From Tissierellia bacterium (GTDB lineage Bacteria; Bacillota; Clostridia; Tissierellales; Tepidimicrobiaceae), in contig JAAYRM010000107.1 in the NCBI GenBank assembly GCA_012518745.1, positions 1-10,305 of the forward strand: DNA of 10,305 nucleotides. The letters run 5' to 3'. Below the pieces are notes generated by a model. It saw nothing but the letters and a program-made list of their open reading frames with translations, ran no database searches and was not told the origin of the DNA. The translations under genes were made by a program, and so were the position numbers. Shown one piece after another: positions 6,917 to 10,305 of the stretch; the first letter of the stretch is position 1; the number at the start of each line of letters is the position of its first letter.

Positions 6917-6969
6917 CTACTTCACCTCCTTTTGGACTAACGGCCCTAATATTAGGGCAAGGATGTATC
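6917..6969 (-). promoter_or_regulatory. Structured rpsF leader, candidate S6:S18 autoregulatory element
   Basis: The predicted 53-base leader contains a perfect 16-base palindrome GCCCTAATATTAGGGC (6943-6958), which folds as a hairpin. It is followed at once by CCG (6941-6943), the trinucleotide recognised in the known S6:S18 mRNA motif. TCCTT before the hairpin (6959-6963) can pair with AAGGA of the ribosome binding site (6927-6931), giving an outer helix that would hide the site. There is no U-tract, so it is not a terminator. The repression model comes from published S6:S18 leaders; the fold here is by eye. Confidence 0.6.
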
Positions 6970-6975
6970 TATACA

Positions 6976-7004
6976 ATTATACCACCGATGATACCTGAAT
7001 TCAA
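6976..7004 (-). promoter_or_regulatory. Sigma-A promoter of rpsF-ssb-rpsR
   Basis: On the minus strand TTGAAT (6999-7004) is separated by 17 bases from a perfect TATAAT (6976-6981), which is preceded by TGG to form an extended -10. Transcription should begin near 6969-6970. The aminotransferase gene ends at 7012, so the -35 box is only a few bases past its stop codon. Confidence 0.8.
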
Positions 7005-7011
7005 GATTTTT

Positions 7012-8199
7012 TCATTCTTTCATCATTTCCCCTATAGCCCCCGCCAATCTCGTTATTCCATCTATTATCATATCCTCATTTGCATTGGAATAATTGAGTC
7101 TAAAGGTATTTTCTTTGCTTTTATTTGGATAAAAGGAGCCCCCAGGGACAAAGGCCACGCCCTTCTCCAGCGCCTTAACCGCCAGGTCCCTCGCATTTAT
7201 ATACTCGGGCAAGATGACCCAGGTAAACAACCCACCCTTGGGGTATGTATATTCAACCCCTTTTGGAAATTTCTCCTCCATGGTCTGGATCATAAGGTCC
7301 CTTCTCTTTCTATAGAGAGTCCTTATCCTCTCTATATGCTCCTCTATATCGTATATCTCTAAAAACCTATCTATCTGCATCTGCGATATAGTGCTAGATT
7401 GTAGATCCGCGCCCTGTTTGACCATTATGAAATGGCTCAATATTTCCTTATCGGCTACTGTCCAACCTAGTCTCAAGCCCGGGGAGAGTATCTTAGAGAA
7501 GGTCCCTAAAAATATTACCCTGCCTTCTGTATCATAATGCTTGATGGAGGGTTGTATCTCCCCTTCAAAGAATAATTCCCCATATGGATTGTCTTCAACT
7601 ACAACTGTATTGTACTTATGTGCTAGTTCTACCAGCTTCTTTCTCCTGTCAACTGACCAGCTCCTCCCAGAGGGGTTCTGGAAATCTGGAATGACATATA
7701 TGAATTTCACATTTTCGTTATTATCTAGGGCCTTTTCAAGGTCTTCCATGATCATCCCATGATCATCGGTCTCTATCTCTATGATCTGCGGTTCATAGGC
7801 CTTGAATGCATTTATGGCACCTAGATATGTGGGGCTTTCACATATGATTATATCCCCCGGATCTATGAATACCTTGGCGGCAAAATCTAGGCCCTGCTGG
7901 GATCCGCTTGTTATGAGCACCTGATCTAGATCGGCCTCTACCCCCACCTTTTTCATCCTCTCCGCTATCTTCTGTTTCAGTGGTTCATATCCCTCGGTTG
8001 GGCCGTATTGCATTGCCATTGAGCCTTTTTCAGCTAAGACATCCTTGCTGGCCTCCTTAAACGCATCTACCGGAAATAATTCCGGAGCGGGCATCCCACC
8101 TGCAAAGGAAATAATGCCCGGTACCTGGGTTAGCTTAAGCAGCTCCCTGATTTCCGATGCTTTGATATTGTCCATCCTTCCGGCATAATTAAATTTCAA
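7012..8199 (-). CDS. PLP-dependent aminotransferase, fold type I (2-aminoadipate/aromatic transaminase-like)
   Basis: The 395-residue enzyme resembles the aminotransferase group that includes LysN-type 2-aminoadipate and aromatic transaminases, with no MocR-type DNA-binding domain. From the preferred TTG start (8197-8199), motifs are KASEIRELLKLT (13-24), ISFAGGMPAPELFP (30-43), YGPTEGYEPL (65-74), SGSQQGLDFA (98-107), the FQNPSG asparagine (N175), VEDNPYGEL with the PLP-binding aspartate (D203), GTFSKILSPGLRLGW with the Schiff-base lysine (K236), and FRLNYSNA with the carboxylate-binding arginine (R367). Residues needed for transamination are present. GGGGGTG lies six bases before the TTG. 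A GTG at 8206-8208 is inside that site. It is 20 bp after the DUF951 gene. The substrate is not decided by sequence. Confidence 0.9.
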   Translation of the reverse strand: MKFNYAGRMDNIKASEIRELLKLTQVPGIISFAGGMPAPELFPVDAFKEASKDVLAEKGSMAMQYGPTEGYEPLKQKIAERMKKVGVEADLDQVLITSGSQQGLDFAAKVFIDPGDIIICESPTYLGAINAFKAYEPQIIEIETDDHGMIMEDLEKALDNNENVKFIYVIPDFQNPSGRSWSVDRRKKLVELAHKYNTVVVEDNPYGELFFEGEIQPSIKHYDTEGRVIFLGTFSKILSPGLRLGWTVADKEILSHFIMVKQGADLQSSTISQMQIDRFLEIYDIEEHIERIRTLYRKRRDLMIQTMEEKFPKGVEYTYPKGGLFTWVILPEYINARDLAVKALEKGVAFVPGGSFYPNKSKENTFRLNYSNANEDMIIDGITRLAGAIGEMMKE

Positions 8200-8212
8200 T
8201 AAAAACACCCCC
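8197..8212 (-). promoter_or_regulatory. Ribosome binding site that places the aminotransferase at a TTG start
   Basis: GGGGGTG (8206-8212) is followed by TTTTTA and then TTG (8197-8199). The alternative GTG start (8206-8208) forms the end of the same purine-rich site and would lack its own, so the protein most likely begins MKFNYAGRMDNIKASEI. Confidence 0.6.
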
Positions 8213-8219
8213 GGTTTCT

Positions 8220-8447
8220 TTATGAATCCTTCCCCTTATAATTTACAATGCTTATCCATTTATCATCGATTAAGATCCTTCTAACCCGTCTTTCGAAATC
8301 AACCCTAGGTATCCAGATCTGCCTATCACATCCTAGGCATCTTAGTTTAATATCTACCCCTGTTCTAACTATTTCCCATTTATTTTCACCGCAGGGGTGG
8401 GGTTTCTTCAACGTTATGATATCCCCCAATTCGTAATGCAATATCAT
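8220..8447 (-). CDS. DUF951 family small protein
   Basis: This 75-residue protein matches DUF951, a small Firmicutes family of unknown function. The diagnostic pattern is LGDIITLKKPHPCGENKWE (8-26) followed by KLRCLGCDRQIWIPRVDFERRVR. C19, C37, C40 and possibly H17 could form a small metal site, which is inference. Basic residues near the end (RRVRRIL) could favour nucleic acid contact. I chose the ATG at 8445-8447 because AAGGAGG lies at 8458-8464. The upstream in-frame ATG at 8478-8480 overlaps the end of the mscS gene and has no binding site. The residues after about 58 extend past what I recall as the usual conserved core. Confidence 0.88.
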   Translation of the reverse strand: MILHYELGDIITLKKPHPCGENKWEIVRTGVDIKLRCLGCDRQIWIPRVDFERRVRRILIDDKWISIVNYKGKDS

Positions 8448-8464
8448 ATATCTATTCCCTCCTT
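8448..8464 (-). promoter_or_regulatory. Ribosome binding site deciding the DUF951 start
   Basis: AAGGAGG (8458-8464) stands ten bases before the ATG at 8445-8447. The other in-frame ATG, at 8478-8480, is preceded by CAAAATTGATAGTAC, which has no match to the 16S tail. Confidence 0.65.
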
Positions 8465-8469
8465 GGCTA

Positions 8470-9315
8470 TCATTGATCATGTACTATCAATTTTGAATAT
8501 GGGATCTTTACGCCTTCCCTATCAAATGCCCTTCTAATTTCTTTTCTAATCTCCCTTTCAACCGCCCATTGCTCCATGGAATTGGTCTTCGCAATTATAG
8601 TTAGCTTTATACTCGATTCTCCCAATTCACTTATCCCCAGCAGTGTAGGTCCCTCCACTATATTGCTATTAGCCTTACCTATCTGTTCACATGTTCTATC
8701 TATGATCCCTATTACCCTATCCATATCCTCTTCATAGGCTATATCTACGGTCACCAACGCCCTCATATCCCCTCTAGTCTTATTGGTGACTATCTCCACT
8801 TTGCTATTGGGAATTATATGCAGCTCGCCGGAAAAATCCCTTATCTTAGTAGTCCTCACGCCCAATTCCTCAACTATTCCCTCCAGATCCCCTACACCTA
8901 TATAGTCGCCTACAGAATACTGATCCTCAAAAAGTATAAAGAACCCCGTAATTATATCCTTGACTAGGGATTGAGCTCCAAAGCCCACGGCCAAACCCCC
9001 TATTCCCGCGGTCGCCAAAATGGATGTAGTATTTATATCGAATAGCTCCAATACCATCATAATTCCTATAAAATAGAATATATATTTTATTATATTTTTT
9101 AACATGATGTTTATAGTATTGATTTTCCTTTCATCGGTGGAAAAAACCCTTTTCCTCTTCCGCTGAAGTGCCTTGTCTATTACCATATCGGCTAGCTTTA
9201 TCAATATCTTGGCACCTATGAATATTGCAAGGATTCTTATACCCTTGCCCAATATATTAAGGTATCCACCCTTCGATTTTAATATACTATCAGCAAATCC
9301 CAATATATCATCCAT
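8470..9315 (-). CDS. MscS-family small-conductance mechanosensitive channel
   Basis: The 281-residue membrane protein is an MscS-type channel that opens under membrane tension to release ions on osmotic downshock. Hydrophobic spans lie at about 26-46 and 74-92. The pore helix and its extension read AGIGGLAVGFGAQSLVKD (103-120), then ITGFFILFEDQYSVGDYI (122-139), the most diagnostic stretch of the family. A beta domain follows with EELGVRTTKIRDFSGELHIIPN (149-170). A cytoplasmic alpha/beta domain ends near DREGVKIPYSK (265-275). Length equals that of the E. coli archetype. AGGTGGGAT precedes the ATG. It follows DUF3343 by 16 bp and precedes DUF951 by 22 bp. A loose paralogue with another ion preference cannot be excluded. 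Confidence 0.94.
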   Translation of the reverse strand: MDDILGFADSILKSKGGYLNILGKGIRILAIFIGAKILIKLADMVIDKALQRKRKRVFSTDERKINTINIMLKNIIKYIFYFIGIMMVLELFDINTTSILATAGIGGLAVGFGAQSLVKDIITGFFILFEDQYSVGDYIGVGDLEGIVEELGVRTTKIRDFSGELHIIPNSKVEIVTNKTRGDMRALVTVDIAYEEDMDRVIGIIDRTCEQIGKANSNIVEGPTLLGISELGESSIKLTIIAKTNSMEQWAVEREIRKEIRRAFDREGVKIPYSKLIVHDQ

Positions 9316-9331
9316 GATATCCCACCTACAA

Positions 9332-9598
9332 TCAGTTTAATTTAGTGACCCTGCTACCTATATGGTCCCTTTGATACCTAAATATCCCCTCGATATCCAT
9401 TCCATGCTTTTCGAGTATATCGCTTACCTTGGATATGTCCTCCAAAGCAAATCTGATGGATAACCCACAGCTATATGTTATCTCCCTTGGGGTAGGTATC
9501 ATCTTAAAATCTAGGTTGTCCTTCTTAAATATGGATTCCCCCCTCATTGCATGGTGTGTAGATTTAAATGTGATGACTCCAAATTCCCTATCCCTCAT
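9332..9598 (-). CDS. DUF3343 protein, putative Se/S carrier-like
   Basis: The 88-residue protein matches DUF3343, a small family described as putative selenium or sulfur carriers. The hallmark is IPTPREITYSCGLSIRF (34-50), with a single cysteine C44 in a CG pair, the only cysteine in the protein and so the likely carrier residue. The opening REFGVITFKSTHHAMRGE is also typical. Its gene follows yedF by 13 bp, and the yedF TAG stop leads straight into this gene's AGGAG ribosome binding site, suggesting tightly coupled expression. The pairing with YedF supports shared work in handling reactive sulfur or selenium. That role is inference from family and context. Confidence 0.88.
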   Translation of the reverse strand: MRDREFGVITFKSTHHAMRGESIFKKDNLDFKMIPTPREITYSCGLSIRFALEDISKVSDILEKHGMDIEGIFRYQRDHIGSRVTKLN

Positions 9599-9611
9599 GA
9601 TCGATATTCTC

Positions 9612-10208
9612 CTATCCTATATTTACTAGTTTCGTGCTTTCCTTTAGCTTTTCGTATATGGTGTACATGTTTGAAACCTCACCCACCCGAAGCTTATCAG
9701 CGATCTCAAAGTAATCTAGGCATGTTCCACAGGATATTATCTCCACCCCATTTTCCTCCAAATGCTTTAAATCATCCAATACCTCTGAACCCTCACACGC
9801 TAGATGAACCCCGCCATTATAGAGTATCACTGTAGATGGATATGGGGTGAGTTCTGTCATGGTGTAGAAAAGGGATTTTATGAGTATCTCCCCCAGCTCC
9901 TCCGAACCCTTGCCCATGGTATCAGAGGTGCATGCTATGGTTATATCCTCGATATCATCCTTGGAAACCTCCCTAATTACTCCTGAGCCCTGCCCTTTGA
10001 TTATATGGATATGATATTCATCTTCATCCCTCTTATCAACCGTATACTGATGCCCTAGGCTATTAGCTAGCTTTGAAACATTTTCCTTTGCTATCTCGTT
10101 ATCTACAATGGTGATAACACTTCCACTATCTATTTTATCCAATTCTTTTTTAGTTATAATTACCGGCTCGGGACAGGCCTTGCCCCTTGCATCAATCTCT
10201 CTATTCAT
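9612..10208 (-). CDS. yedF: Sulfurtransferase-like selenium metabolism protein YedF (TusA-DsrE fusion)
   Basis: The 198-residue protein joins two domains. Residues 1-72 form a TusA/SirA domain with the DARGKACPEPVIITKK segment, whose CPxP cysteine C12 carries persulfide in TusA. Residues from about 88 form a DsrE/F-like domain with IACTSDTMGKGSEELGEIL, VILYNGGVHLACEGSEVLDDL, and the pair C160-G-T-C163. Cysteines C93, C138, C160 and C163 are candidate redox or carrier sites. This architecture is the YedF type found in organisms that use selenium. GGGGG lies before the ATG. It is the first gene of its run in the window. No selenocysteine gene is visible here, so a selenium role rather than a sulfur role is inference. 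Confidence 0.93.
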   Translation of the reverse strand: MNREIDARGKACPEPVIITKKELDKIDSGSVITIVDNEIAKENVSKLANSLGHQYTVDKRDEDEYHIHIIKGQGSGVIREVSKDDIEDITIACTSDTMGKGSEELGEILIKSLFYTMTELTPYPSTVILYNGGVHLACEGSEVLDDLKHLEENGVEIISCGTCLDYFEIADKLRVGEVSNMYTIYEKLKESTKLVNIG

Positions 10209-10305
10209 ATTTTTAACCCCCTATCGAGCGATTCATTAATATTTTTTTATACAGCGACCCACATTATAAATATACCTTATATAATAGAATAATAACATAT
10301 ATATG
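10209..10305 (-). promoter_or_regulatory. AT-rich upstream region of yedF with a possible -10 box
   Basis: On the minus strand this 97-bp spacer contains TATAAT at 10263-10268, a plausible -10 box, but no convincing TTGACA-like hexamer at 16-18 bases. If used, transcription would start near 10256. The yedF ribosome binding site GGGGGT is at its low-coordinate end. The spacer could equally be internal to a longer operon entering from outside. Confidence 0.3.

Noticed and set aside
6943..6958. Perfect palindrome as a terminator for the aminotransferase gene or as an operator
   Set aside because: No T-tract follows on either strand, and it lies downstream of the rpsF start point rather than over the promoter. 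A leader hairpin explains it better.
10296..10305. Palindrome CATATATATG at the right edge
   Set aside because: A short alternating A/T run in an AT-rich spacer; it is expected by chance and is cut by the window edge.

Overview
The window is a compact stretch of bacterial chromosome with every supportable gene on the minus strand, so it reads from high to low coordinates. Protein families (YybS/GdpP/L9/DnaB block, S6-SSB-S18 block, DUF951, DUF3343 next to YedF, a DnaD-type start 'IENIFINDYMPMAN'), strong GGAGG-type ribosome binding sites, AT-rich spacers and heavy use of ATA (Ile) and AGG (Arg) codons point to a low- to medium-GC anaerobic Firmicute of class Clostridia or Tissierellia. The species cannot be named from this sequence.

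Layout in transcription order. (1) About 10208-7012: yedF (selenium-metabolism-type TusA/DsrE fusion), a DUF3343 protein, an MscS-family channel, a small Cys-containing DUF951 protein and a PLP-dependent aminotransferase, spaced 13-22 bp apart and probably one transcript entering from the right edge. (2) 7004-5914: a promoter, a structured leader, rpsF, ssb and rpsR, closed by a strong intrinsic terminator whose stem begins in the rpsR stop codon. (3) 5914-1: a near-consensus promoter whose -35 box touches that terminator's U-tract, then a MazG-like protein, a DUF2232 membrane protein, gdpP (c-di-AMP phosphodiesterase), rplI, dnaB, a GNAT acetyltransferase and the first 30 codons of a DnaD-type replication protein.

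How they fit together: blocks 2 and 3 couple ribosomal proteins (S6, S18, L9) to replication proteins (SSB, DnaB, DnaD-like) and to c-di-AMP turnover, an arrangement familiar from Firmicutes. Block 1 is a metabolic and envelope module whose clearest theme is sulfur or selenium handling by YedF and DUF3343.

I found no mobile element, CRISPR array, tRNA, rRNA, toxin-antitoxin or defence locus, and no pseudogene. The stretch is mostly conserved housekeeping sequence. The points most worth a second look are the candidate S6:S18-type leader before rpsF, the back-to-back terminator and promoter after rpsR, the YedF-DUF3343 pair, the uncharacterised MazG-like/DUF2232/GdpP trio, the acetyltransferase lodged between dnaB and the dnaD-like gene, and two probable TTG starts hidden behind GTG codons lying inside the ribosome binding site.
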